This document shows, piece after piece, positions 18,597-27,927 of a stretch of DNA of 54,027 nt. The notes beneath the pieces were generated by a model. That model was not told the origin of the DNA and ran no database searches. It was given only the letters and a program-made list of their open reading frames with translations. Every line of letters begins with the position of its first letter. The first letter of the stretch is position 1. The position numbers and the translations under genes were made by a program. Source of the stretch: a candidate division WS1 bacterium (GTDB lineage: Bacteria; Armatimonadota; Zipacnadia; Zipacnadales; UBA5352); contig JAAYJW010000372.1 in NCBI GenBank assembly GCA_012522765.1, forward strand, positions 1-54,027, written 5' to 3'.

Positions 18597-19889
18597 TCAG
18601 GTGGCCGCCCGGGGCTCCTCACCCCCGGCGTTCTCGGGCGCCGGCTCTGCAGCCTCCGCCGGGGCCACTGCAGGTCGGACCCACATCCACAGTATTATGG
18701 CGTTCAAAAGCAGCAGCCCGCTCATGATGACGAACGGCATGCGCAGCCCGTAGTGCGCTGCTGCGAGTCCACCCAGCAGCGGCCCGATGCCCATCCCCAG
18801 ACCGCCCGCTATCCGAGTATTGCCGAAGGATCTCCCGTAGGTATCCGCCGACACGGCCTGCCCCACTATCGCGTTCAGGCTCGGCATAGTGCCACCGCGG
18901 GCAAGTCCCATGCCCACCCGCAGGGCAATCAGATGGCCGATGGACTGTGCGAGCGCGTGCGGCGCGGCGAATATGGCCGAGGTGATGGTGCAGCCGACGA
19001 GCACGAGCTTGTGGCCGACCCGGTCGCCGAGCAGGCCGATACCCAGCGCACTCAGCCCGGCGGCGAGGCCAGCGATGCCCATCAGGAAGCCGGCGGTGGA
19101 GGCCGCGCGATCAGGCCCGGACATTGACTCAACAAGCAACGGGAAGATCGGGCCGACGAAGCTCGCGGTGAGACTCATCATGAAGAAGGCGACCAGCAGC
19201 GCCATGAGGCCCTTGCGACCGAACGCCTGGCGTAAACCGTGGTTCTGACCACCGGCGCCGGCGGGCTTGAACTGCTCCTTCGCTCCAAACAGCACGATGA
19301 AGCCGCCGATCGCGAGCAGAACGCCCGCACTGTAGAACGCCATGCGGTAGCCCCAGTGGTCGGCCACAAGCCCGCCCGCCCACGGCCCCACGCTCATACC
19401 GGTGAGCACCGCCACCTGCATCAATCCAAGCGAGAGGCCCATCCGGTGGTTGGGGGTGATAGAAGCAACCAGGGTGGTCGAGGCGACCACGGTGCCTGTG
19501 AGGGCGCCCTGCAGCATTCGGAGGACAAAAAGCTCGTGAACGTTGCTGGCCAAGCCCATCAGGGTGAGTACGAGGGCACCGCCGAACATTGACCGCTGGA
19601 CCATCATCTTGCGGCCGTAGCGATCGGCGAGCGCGCCCCAGATCGGTGCAAAGAGCGCCTGGGTGAGTCCTGCGCCGGTGATTACCAGTCCCGACCAGAA
19701 GGCGACGGCGGCCTCGCCACTGACACCGAGGTGGCGCACGTAGAAGGGCATGAATGGCATGACGCAGGAGAAGCCCACAATGCTCAGAACCTGCGCGATC
19801 CAGCATGCGTACAGCGTACGACGCCACGGGGGTTTCGACGGGGCCGAATCGGGTGTACAAACATCCACGCCTGGCGGGTCTTCACTCAT
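18597..19889 (-). CDS. Major facilitator superfamily exporter (DHA1-like)
   Basis: A 430-aa, 12-helix MFS protein. The loop 2-3 signature GALADRYGRKMM is intact and a related G-x-x-x-D-R-V-G-H-K lies in the second half (GLLGDRVGHKLV). This pattern fits drug or small-molecule exporters of the DHA1 group. The N- and C-termini are hydrophilic and Pro/Glu-rich. No clear Shine-Dalgarno precedes the ATG at 19889, so the start is uncertain. It reads alone, with 226 bases of mostly featureless sequence upstream. Confidence 0.85.
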   Translation of the reverse strand: MSEDPPGVDVCTPDSAPSKPPWRRTLYACWIAQVLSIVGFSCVMPFMPFYVRHLGVSGEAAVAFWSGLVITGAGLTQALFAPIWGALADRYGRKMMVQRSMFGGALVLTLMGLASNVHELFVLRMLQGALTGTVVASTTLVASITPNHRMGLSLGLMQVAVLTGMSVGPWAGGLVADHWGYRMAFYSAGVLLAIGGFIVLFGAKEQFKPAGAGGQNHGLRQAFGRKGLMALLVAFFMMSLTASFVGPIFPLLVESMSGPDRAASTAGFLMGIAGLAAGLSALGIGLLGDRVGHKLVLVGCTITSAIFAAPHALAQSIGHLIALRVGMGLARGGTMPSLNAIVGQAVSADTYGRSFGNTRIAGGLGMGIGPLLGGLAAAHYGLRMPFVIMSGLLLLNAIILWMWVRPAVAPAEAAEPAPENAGGEEPRAAT

Positions 19890-20076
19890 TCTGTAACATC
19901 ACACAGTCTGTCATGGCGACCTTCATTTCGGCGCTGCGGGCAGGTCTGTCGCAGGCCCGTTTCCCATCTGCTGGCCAACCGGCGCCGATCATCGGTACAG
20001 AGTGTATCTGGTCCGCGCGGATTCTTCAAGTAACGCGGCTGCGGAGCGGATGCGCCGCCCTCGGGAGTACGAGGCC

Positions 20077-20088
20077 CCCGCGCGCGGG
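20077..20088. repeat. Perfect GC palindrome downstream of the efflux operon
   Basis: CCCGCGCGCGGG is a 12-bp perfect palindrome 28 bases beyond the stop of the PII-like gene (minus strand). It could help end the efflux transcript but has no T-run, so terminator function is doubtful. The rest of 19890-20115 shows nothing clear. Confidence 0.3.
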
Positions 20089-20115
20089 CGCACGAGGTTG
20101 GAGCAGAGGCCCGTC

Positions 20116-20436
20116 CTACGCGAGTGCTTCGGCAGGGATTGCGAAGGCGCGGTAGCCGGGCCGCCGCGCATACTCCTCCGCGATGATCTGCTCATTGCGG
20201 CGCAGGATGGCCTGCACGAGTTCGTCGCTGGTGACGAAGGTCAGGATGACCGTGTTCGTACCGGGCCACACGGCCGTCCCCTCGTGCCTTCCGGTCGCGC
20301 CTATGCCGGAGACACCGCTGAAGCGGGTGTAGCCGACCACGTCGAGATCGTCGAGCACGTGCGTGAGCCGCTCAGCCAGGGGCGTCTCACACATCATCAC
20401 CAGCATGGTGCCGGGCCCAAGTTCGTGCTGTATCAC
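20116..20436 (-). CDS. PII-like protein linked to the RND pump
   Basis: The 106-aa product has the ferredoxin-like length and strand pattern of PII-family proteins, with a T-loop-like stretch around TRFSGVSGIGATGRHEGTAV and a C-terminal helix. It is probably a trimeric sensor. Divergent PII-like proteins occur directly downstream of heavy-metal RND pumps in other bacteria, and here it lies 20 bases after the RND stop. It lacks the classic uridylylation Tyr context of GlnB. The start is GTG at 20436 with GAGGTGA upstream. It probably tunes the pump or senses its substrate; this is inferred from context. Confidence 0.65.
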   Translation of the reverse strand: MIQHELGPGTMLVMMCETPLAERLTHVLDDLDVVGYTRFSGVSGIGATGRHEGTAVWPGTNTVILTFVTSDELVQAILRRNEQIIAEEYARRPGYRAFAIPAEALA

Positions 20437-20456
20437 TGACGGTCACCTCGCATGAG

Positions 20457-23400
20457 CTACTCGCGGTGCAGACGCCTGCTGATCCAACCACCGGCGCTCT
20501 CAGAGAGGCTGTAGGCCACTGGTATGACGAACAGCGTGAGGAAGGTCGAGGTGGTCAGGCCGCCGATCGCGGCGACGCCAAGCGGCTTCCACATCTCTGA
20601 GCCGGTCCTCGCCGCCAGGGCCAGCGGCACCATGGCAAGCAGCGTCGCCATGGCGGTCATGATGATGGGGCGCAGTCGCACGCCGCCACCTTCGATCAGC
20701 GCTTCGCGCAGCGCCATGCCGCGGTGCCGCATCAGATTGACCATCTGCACCAGCAGGATGGAGTTGCTGACCACGATTCCGGTCAGCATCAGGACCCCGA
20801 GCATCGCCATGATGCCCAGAGGGGTGCCGGTCAGAAGCAGAGCCCCGAGCACGCCGATCAGCTCCAGCGGGATCGCCAGCATAATGATGAGCGGCTGCAC
20901 AAGCGACTCGAACTGGGCGGCGAGGATCATGTAGATCAGCAGCACGCCGACCACGATAGCCGTCATCATACCGCCGAATGCTTCGGCCCGGTCTTCCTCA
21001 CTGCCGGCGAACTGGTAGCGGTAGCCCTGCGGCCAGTCCATCTCCGACAACTGCGCATCCACGTCACCGACTACGTCCGAGAGGGCACGGCCCTGGGTGT
21101 TGGCCGATACCGTTATTGCGCGCTCGCGCTCGTTGCGGCTGATCTGCGTCGGCCCCAGCGCGGGAACCACCGTCGCGATTGCGCTCAGCGGCACCATGTC
21201 ACCGGTGGCGGTGGTCAGGCGAGTGGTGCGCACCTGCTCCACCCACCCGCGATCCTCCTCGCGCGCCCGGACTTTGATGTCATACTCCGTGTCGCCCGCC
21301 CGGAACTTAGTGAGCTGTTCGGTGCCCCGCACCTGCGTCTGAATGCTGTGACCGATGTCGCTGACGGTAAGCCCGAGGCGCCCCGCCTCCTCGCGGTCGA
21401 TCAGCACGTGATACTCAGGGTTACTCGCTTCTGCGCTTATCTGCACGTCGATGGCACCGTCGGTCTGTTCGACCTTTTGCTGCACTTCGGCGGCGAGGGC
21501 GGCGAGCATGTCAAGATCGTCGCCGAGGACGCGTACCTCCAGATCACTACCTCCGCCGGGCCCGCCGCCCGCCTCGAAGCGCGTCTCCACGCCGGGAAGG
21601 GCGGCGAACTTCTCACGCAAGTCGTCCTCGATCTCAGTCACCGTTCGTTCGCGTTCGTCCCGGGGGTGAAGCTTGAGGGTGAAGTTCGCGGATCGCGTTC
21701 CGCCTCCTCCACCGAAGGCACTTGCGCCTCCGGCCTGGCCGAGTGTGACGGCGTAATGCTGCCTCTCCTCGACGCCGGCGAGCAGCCCCTCAACCTCCTG
21801 CGCGCGAGCGTTGGTGTACTCGACCGATGAGCCCACAGGGGTCTCCATCACGATAGTGAGTTCATCCTGCTCGACGCTCGGGAAGAACTCCATGCCGACG
21901 AGCGGGACGAGGCTGAGACTGGCGATGAACACTCCAATGGCCACCGCGATCACAATCGCGCGGTGGTTGAGCGACCATGCGATGGCGCGGCGGTACCACT
22001 GCGCGACTCTGTCGAAGGTGCGCGACCACGCCGCGAGCGCGCGGTTCATCGGGCCGAGGAGGCCGGATGTCTTCTCCAGGCGGTCATGTGCGCCCCGGCT
22101 GTACATGCGCTCGGAGAGCAGCGGCACGATCGTGACCGACACGATCAGCGACGCGAGCAGACCGAGCATGACGACGAGGGCCATCGGCGTGAACAGCACC
22201 GAGATCATGCCGCCCACGAACATGAGGGGGAAGAACATCACCATGGTGGTGACGGTGATAGCGGCGATGGCGGCCCAGAGCTCTTCGGTCCCGTTGATCG
22301 CCGAATCCAGCACCGGTTCACCCGACTCGATGTGCCGGTGGATGTTCTCCAACACAACAACCGAGTCATCCACGATACGGCCGATTGCGAGCACCAGGCC
22401 GCCCATCGTGATGATGTTGAGGGTCAGGTTGCTGAAGAACATGAAGACGAAGGTCACCAGCGCCGACAGCGGGATCGACAGGGCCGCGATGATCGTGCCT
22501 CGGAAGGTGGCGAGGAAGAGGAAGATGATCACCATCGCGAGGATCGCGCCCTCGAGGCCGACGCCGTAGAGGTTCTCCAGGCTGGCGCGGATGAAATCAG
22601 CTTCCTCGGAGGTGATGCTGACCTCGACGCCCTCAGGGAGCAGTTCGCCGAGGGCCTCAAGCTCCTCGCGGACGGCGTCAGAGACGGCAACGGTGTTGGC
22701 GCCCGATTCCTTCTGAAGCGAGATGCCGATCGCCGGATCACCGTTGAGGCGCGCGTAGCTGCGGATCTCCTGGTGGGTGTCGCGGATTTCCGCAACGTCC
22801 CGCAGGTAGACGGGGTGCCCGCCTCGAGTCGCCACGACGATGTCGCCGATCTCGTCCACCACGTCAAACTCGCCGATCACGCGGATCGTGTATTCGCGGC
22901 GGCCCTCGGTGGTGAAGCCGGCGGGGATGTTGCGGTTCTCACGCTGCAGCGCGCTTTCAACCTGAGCAACGGCGAGTTGGCGCGCGGCAAGCTTCTCCCA
23001 GTTGACCTCCACGTGAATCTCGCGCTGCAGGCCGCCGTAGATGTTGGCGGCGGCGACGCCCGGAAGCTTCTCAAGCTCCGGCTTGATGGTGTCTTCGGCG
23101 ATATCGCGCAGCCGCTCCATGTCCGCCATGCCGGTGACGTTGAGCGTCATCATCGGCATGATGATGGACGGGTCGATCTTCATGATGAGGGGGCGATGGA
23201 CATCACCCGGCAGGGCCTCGATCACGGGGTCAACCTTCTCCCGCGCGTCGAATGCCGCCCAGTTCATGTCCTTGCCCCAGTCGAACTCGATGATTACCAC
23301 CGAGAGGTCCTGTTGCGAGATCGAACTGATGCTCTCGAGGTCCTCTACGACCGCAGCCGCTTCCTCAATAGGCTTAGTGACGAATTCCTCCACCTGCGCG

Positions 23401-23567
23401 GGTGATGCGCCGGGATAGGCGGTCACCACCGCGACCACGGGGAAGGTGATGTCCGGCATCAGGTCGATCGGCAACTGCGTGAGCGCCACCGCCCCAAGCA
23501 CTACGACGCCCAGCACACACATCGCGATAAGAACTGGCCTGTTGATGGAGAATCGAGCTGGGTTCAC
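20457..23567 (-). CDS. RND efflux pump inner-membrane subunit
   Basis: A 1,036-aa AcrB/CusA-superfamily transporter: N-terminal helix, large periplasmic porter loop, helices 2-6, a second loop, helices 7-12. The proton-relay Asp pair is present in GRIVDDSVVVLEN (near residue 400). The family signature TQLPIDLMPDITFPVV opens the first porter domain. It looks like the HAE1/MdtC-like branch rather than CusA, because the TM4 motif is DD rather than the single acidic metal-pump pattern. A Gly-rich patch (GGASAFGGGGGTRSAN) lies near 610. Start and stop overlap neighbours: ATGA with the adaptor gene, 20 bases to the PII-like gene. Confidence 0.93.
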   Translation of the reverse strand: MNPARFSINRPVLIAMCVLGVVVLGAVALTQLPIDLMPDITFPVVAVVTAYPGASPAQVEEFVTKPIEEAAAVVEDLESISSISQQDLSVVIIEFDWGKDMNWAAFDAREKVDPVIEALPGDVHRPLIMKIDPSIIMPMMTLNVTGMADMERLRDIAEDTIKPELEKLPGVAAANIYGGLQREIHVEVNWEKLAARQLAVAQVESALQRENRNIPAGFTTEGRREYTIRVIGEFDVVDEIGDIVVATRGGHPVYLRDVAEIRDTHQEIRSYARLNGDPAIGISLQKESGANTVAVSDAVREELEALGELLPEGVEVSITSEEADFIRASLENLYGVGLEGAILAMVIIFLFLATFRGTIIAALSIPLSALVTFVFMFFSNLTLNIITMGGLVLAIGRIVDDSVVVLENIHRHIESGEPVLDSAINGTEELWAAIAAITVTTMVMFFPLMFVGGMISVLFTPMALVVMLGLLASLIVSVTIVPLLSERMYSRGAHDRLEKTSGLLGPMNRALAAWSRTFDRVAQWYRRAIAWSLNHRAIVIAVAIGVFIASLSLVPLVGMEFFPSVEQDELTIVMETPVGSSVEYTNARAQEVEGLLAGVEERQHYAVTLGQAGGASAFGGGGGTRSANFTLKLHPRDERERTVTEIEDDLREKFAALPGVETRFEAGGGPGGGSDLEVRVLGDDLDMLAALAAEVQQKVEQTDGAIDVQISAEASNPEYHVLIDREEAGRLGLTVSDIGHSIQTQVRGTEQLTKFRAGDTEYDIKVRAREEDRGWVEQVRTTRLTTATGDMVPLSAIATVVPALGPTQISRNERERAITVSANTQGRALSDVVGDVDAQLSEMDWPQGYRYQFAGSEEDRAEAFGGMMTAIVVGVLLIYMILAAQFESLVQPLIIMLAIPLELIGVLGALLLTGTPLGIMAMLGVLMLTGIVVSNSILLVQMVNLMRHRGMALREALIEGGGVRLRPIIMTAMATLLAMVPLALAARTGSEMWKPLGVAAIGGLTTSTFLTLFVIPVAYSLSESAGGWISRRLHRE

Positions 23568-25267
23568 TCCGTGACGCTCCCCTGCACGGGCGTGTCAGCG
23601 ATACGCACCCGAGTGCCATCCGCAAGCTGATCCTGGCCCTCGATGACGATCTGCTCGCCTACGCGCAGGCCGGAAACAACCTCCATTCGCGTCGCTGTCT
23701 GAAGCCCGGTTTCAACTTCGCGCCGAGTGGCCGTGTCGCCCTCGACAACGAAGACGTATTGCATTTCGCCCTCGGTCTGCACGGCATCCCGCGCGATGAT
23801 GAGGGCGTCGTCCAGTCGCTCGGCGACCACTGTTGCGCGGGCGAACATGCCGACCCGCACGCGATCCCCGCCGTTTACCAACCTTACGCGTACCATGCCC
23901 GTGCGGCTGCCGGGCTCCACTGAAGGCGAGATGGCGATGATCTCTCCGACGAAGACTTCGTCGGAGACGCCATCTACCCTGACCTCTGCCGCCTGCCCAA
24001 CCCGGACGCTCTCCATCTCACGCTCGCCCACCCGCGCCTCGACGTAGAGCACATCGCTGCTGACGATGGTGAGCAGCGGAAGTCCCGGTGATGCCCCCTC
24101 GCCCGGCTCGACGTGGCGGGCGGAGACCGTTCCGTTGATGGGTGATGTCACGACATACTTCGAGAGCTGCACAGCCGTCAGGCGCTCGCCCGCCTGCGCC
24201 TGCCTCACGCCCGCCTGGGCAGCAGCGACCTGTCGCCGCTGCACATCCACCTGGCCGCGACCGGCGACAGCAGCGTTGAGTTGTTCGCGGGCCTGCCTGA
24301 CGCCCTCCTCGGCGGCCCGAACGTCCTGCTGGGCCACCTCCATCTGTGTGCGATTCGCCTGCGCCTGCCCCAGCGCCTGTCGTGCCTGCTCGACGTTAAG
24401 CTCCGCCAGCCGAACCTGTTCGGACCGCGCGCCCTCCTCAACGAGGCTGAGCTGGTCCACCGCTTGCTGATGGCGCTGCTGCGCCAGCCGGTACTCCGTC
24501 TGCGTCTGGTCGAACTGCTGCTGGGAGATCACGCCGCCCTCCAGCAGGCGCCGGTAGCGGTTGAAGGTTTGCTCGGCGAGATCGAGGGATGCGCGCGCCT
24601 GCGCCACCTGTGCCTCGGCCTGGCGCCGCTCCTGGTCACGTGCGCCTGCCCGCACCTCCGCGAGCCGCGTCTCGGCGCTGCTCACCGCGGTGCGAGCCTG
24701 CTCGATCGCATTGTTCACCTGCGACTCCACCAGCCGCGCGGCGGCCCGCGCCTGCTCCAGCCGCTCCTGGGCCGCAGTCACACCTACCTCGGCCTGCCGA
24801 ACGGTGCTGGCAGTGGTGTCGCCGGTCAGTTCGAGCATCTCCCGGGCCTGGTTGAGAGCAGCCTGCGCGCTCTGCACGCCCGCCGCCGCCTGATCGCGCT
24901 GAGCGGCAGCGATCTGCATGTCAACGCGCACCAGCGTGCTGCCGCGCCTGACATAGTCGCCTACATCGGCGAGCACAGCCGTGACTTTGCCGGAGGTCTC
25001 GGCGACCACATCAACCTGATCGGTCGTCTGCACGGTGCCGGAGATCTCCAGCGTCTCCTCGATAGAACCGCGGACGGCAGTTGTCACCTGGACCGGGACG
25101 GCAGAGGCCTCCGCGGCCGTAGCGTCTCCCGGCTGATCTCCGCCCTCGCCGCGGCCACAGCCGTTCATTCCCGCAGTCACTGCTGCGACAAGCAATGCGC
25201 CTATGAAGATGATTGTCAACGGGCTACGGCTCCGTGGGCTCCGCCCCGTTGGCGACTGGTGCTTCAT
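23564..25267 (-). CDS. RND adaptor (membrane-fusion protein) with extended coiled coil
   Basis: A 567-aa HlyD/AcrA-type periplasmic adaptor. One N-terminal hydrophobic segment ends in NGC (possible but imperfect lipobox, Cys 37). The barrel-sandwich half-motif GKVTAVLADVGDYVRRGSTL is at about 90-110 and the second half, SPINGTVSARHVEPGEGAS, near 385. Between them lies about 260 residues of Ala/Gln/Arg-rich heptad sequence, much longer than in AcrA (~80), so the coiled-coil hairpin is unusually long or multi-stranded. The C-terminal beta-barrel and membrane-proximal domains look complete. It overlaps both neighbours by 4 bases. Confidence 0.88.
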   Translation of the reverse strand: MKHQSPTGRSPRSRSPLTIIFIGALLVAAVTAGMNGCGRGEGGDQPGDATAAEASAVPVQVTTAVRGSIEETLEISGTVQTTDQVDVVAETSGKVTAVLADVGDYVRRGSTLVRVDMQIAAAQRDQAAAGVQSAQAALNQAREMLELTGDTTASTVRQAEVGVTAAQERLEQARAAARLVESQVNNAIEQARTAVSSAETRLAEVRAGARDQERRQAEAQVAQARASLDLAEQTFNRYRRLLEGGVISQQQFDQTQTEYRLAQQRHQQAVDQLSLVEEGARSEQVRLAELNVEQARQALGQAQANRTQMEVAQQDVRAAEEGVRQAREQLNAAVAGRGQVDVQRRQVAAAQAGVRQAQAGERLTAVQLSKYVVTSPINGTVSARHVEPGEGASPGLPLLTIVSSDVLYVEARVGEREMESVRVGQAAEVRVDGVSDEVFVGEIIAISPSVEPGSRTGMVRVRLVNGGDRVRVGMFARATVVAERLDDALIIARDAVQTEGEMQYVFVVEGDTATRREVETGLQTATRMEVVSGLRVGEQIVIEGQDQLADGTRVRIADTPVQGSVTE

Positions 25268-26676
25268 TGTGTCTCGACCTCCTGCTGCATCTGGTCCGAC
25301 AAACCCATGGCCGTCCGCAGTTGCGTTACCGCAAGCTGCCTGTCATACTCAGCATTCACAAGTGATGCCTCCGCGGCGGCGAGTGCGGTGTCGGCGTCAA
25401 TTACCTCGATGCCCGCCGCCAGGCCCTCACGGTATCTAAGTTGCGCCATTCTCCTCCACTCACGCGCTTCCACCAGGCCCTGTTCTGCGGACAGTATCCG
25501 CTCCTGAGCCTCCTGTACTCGCAGCCACGCCAGCATTACATCCAGCGACACCTGTTCGGTAGCACGCTCAACGGAAAGCTCCGCCGCTGCAACGCGAGCC
25601 TGCGTCGATTCCACTCGCCCATCGCGTGCTCCGCCGTCGAAGATCGGCTTCTGCGCGACGATCCCGACCTGCCACGACCAGTCCGTTCCGCCGAGCCCGC
25701 CGGCGCTCTGTCGCGCATACTGGCCGGTCAGCGCGACCGTCGGCGCCAACTCCTTCTCCGCCAGCCGCAGGCTCAGTCGGGCCATCCGAAGTGACGTCTC
25801 CGCGGAGCGGATCTCGGGTCGGCAGATGCGGGCGGTCTCGATCAATGACGCTACGTCATCATCCGGCATAGGCGGTGAAGGCGCGTCGGCAACGGTGATG
25901 GCAAGCCCTTGCGGCAGTGCGAGGATATCTCTCAGTTGCGCCTTCGCCTGCTCCACCGCGGTCTGCACGACGATAAGCTGTTCGTTCGCCCGCGCCAGTT
26001 CCGTCCGCGCCTGCACCACATCGAAATGCGCGACGACTCCGGCCTCCTCCAACAACTCAGCGTTTCGGACGTGTTCGGCTATCGCGGTGACCTGCGCGGC
26101 CGCCACTCCTGCAAGCTGAACTGACCGCAGCACGCCGTAGCTTATCTGACGCGCCCCCTGCGCCACCTGCAGTTGCGCGGTTTCCACCCCCTGTCGCGCC
26201 GCCTCGATGCCCTCCCGAGCGATATCCTCGCCAATCCCGACGCGTCCGCCGGTGTAGATAGGCAGGTTCGCGGAGATGGTTGCCTGATAGGCCTCCTCCT
26301 GCCCGACCTGCACCTCCATCGGCTCCTCGCCCTCGGCGCCGGGTAGCTGTATCGTGCTCACCGGCCCCATCCGTATGGCTGTCGCCGAGAGATCGACGGA
26401 GAGGTTGTCGGCGGCCTCCGCCTGCCGAAGCTGCCCCTCCGCCTCCGGGATGGATTGTTGCTGGATCAGGATCTGCGTGTTCCGCTCTCGGGCCCAACGG
26501 GCGGCGCTGTCAGGCGTCAGGACCACTGATCCGTCGCTGCCGAGCGTCACGTAGGCCGGGAGTTCCGGACACTCCACCTCCTGCGCGTACGCAGGCGGCA
26601 CAAAGACCACTGCCAACAATCCCGCCGCCCGGACCAGGCGGCGGATCCCCTCACATACCCCGATGTCACGCATCAT
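25264..26676 (-). CDS. TolC-family outer-membrane efflux channel
   Basis: A 470-aa exported protein (signal peptide ending PPAYAQ) with the duplicated OEP architecture. It has long Ala/Gln/Glu-rich helices and conserved AREWRRMAQLRYREGLAAGI in the second half, plus the matching segment in the first (about 200-240). Two strand pairs per repeat make the barrel and helices form the tunnel that receives substrate from the adaptor-RND pair. The C-terminus ends just inside the adaptor start (ATGA). Its own start overlaps the AbrB-like gene by 11 bases, so the whole operon is coupled. Confidence 0.88.
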   Translation of the reverse strand: MMRDIGVCEGIRRLVRAAGLLAVVFVPPAYAQEVECPELPAYVTLGSDGSVVLTPDSAARWARERNTQILIQQQSIPEAEGQLRQAEAADNLSVDLSATAIRMGPVSTIQLPGAEGEEPMEVQVGQEEAYQATISANLPIYTGGRVGIGEDIAREGIEAARQGVETAQLQVAQGARQISYGVLRSVQLAGVAAAQVTAIAEHVRNAELLEEAGVVAHFDVVQARTELARANEQLIVVQTAVEQAKAQLRDILALPQGLAITVADAPSPPMPDDDVASLIETARICRPEIRSAETSLRMARLSLRLAEKELAPTVALTGQYARQSAGGLGGTDWSWQVGIVAQKPIFDGGARDGRVESTQARVAAAELSVERATEQVSLDVMLAWLRVQEAQERILSAEQGLVEAREWRRMAQLRYREGLAAGIEVIDADTALAAAEASLVNAEYDRQLAVTQLRTAMGLSDQMQQEVETQ

Positions 26677-26914
26677 CGCTCGCCGTGCTCCCCTCTTCCT
26701 GCTGCAGACGATTCAGGAACGCTGCCACGCGCTCGAGCATCGATAGCTTACACAGGCATACCATCTCGCCCGTGGGATGGTTGAAGACCAGCAGCTTGTC
26801 CCCGGGCGAAAGCCCCATCGTCTCTCGAGCTTCCGCCGGGATGACGACCTGCCCGCGCTCGCCCACCGTTACCGCGCCTACGAACTGCTCCTCAATAGCG
26901 CTTTCGTCAAACAT
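26666..26914 (-). CDS. AbrB/MazE-type DNA-binding regulator
   Basis: An 82-aa protein with a SpoVT-AbrB swapped-hairpin domain: VTVGERGQVVIPAEARETMG, then GDKLLVF (about 14-45). A short helical tail follows. Such dimers bind DNA or act as antitoxins. No toxin gene is adjacent, and the gene opens the efflux operon, so it is more likely the operon's own regulator. The ATG at 26914 was chosen for the GAGGGAG box 7 bases upstream; the frame extends to 26956 without a ribosome site. Its end overlaps the TolC gene by 11 bases. Confidence 0.8.
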   Translation of the reverse strand: MFDESAIEEQFVGAVTVGERGQVVIPAEARETMGLSPGDKLLVFNHPTGEMVCLCKLSMLERVAAFLNRLQQEEGSTASDDA

Positions 26915-26966
26915 CCGCTGCTCCCTCGGAATCATAGTCCCCGTACGATCAATCATATTTACATGA

Positions 26967-26987
26967 ATTATATGTGAGTATACCCAC
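26967..26987 (-). promoter_or_regulatory. Promoter and operator-like palindrome of the efflux operon
   Basis: A perfect TATAAT lies at 26967-26972 on the minus strand. Directly upstream, in the -35/-10 spacer, is the near-palindrome GTGGGTATACTCAC (26974-26987), with one mismatched pair about a GTATAC core. I see no good -35 hexamer, which fits a regulated promoter. Transcription would start near 26960, about 45 bases before the AbrB-like start. The spacing suggests the regulator binds here, but this is inference. Confidence 0.5.
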
Positions 26988-27098
26988 TGAAATGCTTCCT
27001 GTCAATCTGCTCTTCACAGGAAGGCATCTGTGCGAACCTTGGGATCTCGGCCGCGACCTGTGCGGTGAAGAACTGCTGCGGATGCTGCTGCGATCGAG

Positions 27099-27896
27099 TT
27101 AGCGGAACAGGCTCCCTGCATCCTGCGTTTGCGTCGGAAGGGCGACGGCCTGCCAACGCGTCCCCCCGGTGATGGTGCGCTCAATCTCTACCATGCTCGT
27201 GATCACCGCGATGCCGGCGGGATCCCACACTCTTAACGCGTACTGCCCCAGCGGGACCTTGCCCATGCGATAGTGCCCCTGATTGCCGCTCTGAGTGACG
27301 TAAAGCACCGTGTCGGCCTGCGGATTGAGCAGGGCCACCCGCGCGTTGGGCACGGGGACCGTCTGCATGGCCATCGTCATCCCCTCGGCGCGCTGAATGA
27401 CCTCGCGCTGGACGACTCCGGAAACAGATCCGAGATTGAGGTAGGTCCAGATGAAGGCCGCCAGGCCGAAGATGACGATGCCGGCGACGGCCCTGCCCAC
27501 GTGATCCCGAATAAGCGGCGCGACCATGGCTCCCACGAGCGCAAAAAGCGCGCCTGCCGGCAGCAGGTAGGCAATGATATCAGGCTCCGAGGGTAGCAAT
27601 TCCTGCTTGCGGAGCAGCAGCCAGCAGAGGCTGGCGAGAAAGAGGCCAATCACGGGGGCACGCACCGGGCCCCGGCGACTGTCGCCCACCCCTGCCAGCA
27701 GGCCGGCCATGATGTAGATGAACGGCTGCGTCCAGTACATGAAGGAGGCCACGCGCCCGAGGACGGCCGGTCGTGTCGCCTCCGGGCCCACCAGCAGGTC
27801 GAAGCCAACCAGCGAGACCAGCACGGCGATCGTGCCGCCGGTCACAGCCACGAGCAGGATCATCACAGAAGGCTGGTTGTCTTCTCTACGAGCCAT
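27099..27896 (-). CDS. Membrane protein with C-terminal prealbumin-like domain
   Basis: The 265-aa product has about five transmembrane helices (residues 12-160). A C-terminal soluble domain (about 178-260) has the look of a carboxypeptidase-regulatory-like beta-sandwich (NARVALLNPQADTVLYVTQS, then GKVPLGQYALRVWDPAGIAV). I do not recognise a family with a known function. GGGAGGG precedes the ATG at a longer-than-usual distance. A 31-base gap separates it from the upstream TIM-barrel-like gene, so the two may share a transcript. Confidence 0.6.
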   Translation of the reverse strand: MARREDNQPSVMILLVAVTGGTIAVLVSLVGFDLLVGPEATRPAVLGRVASFMYWTQPFIYIMAGLLAGVGDSRRGPVRAPVIGLFLASLCWLLLRKQELLPSEPDIIAYLLPAGALFALVGAMVAPLIRDHVGRAVAGIVIFGLAAFIWTYLNLGSVSGVVQREVIQRAEGMTMAMQTVPVPNARVALLNPQADTVLYVTQSGNQGHYRMGKVPLGQYALRVWDPAGIAVITSMVEIERTITGGTRWQAVALPTQTQDAGSLFR

Positions 27897-27927
27897 CTCT
27901 GCAGGCCCTCCCGTGCCGGGCTATATT

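Noticed and set aside
21963-23405. A 480-aa open frame on the plus strand antisense to the RND pump
   Set aside because: Highly charged, His/Asp-rich sequence with no domain pattern. The minus-strand frame is an unmistakable RND transporter.
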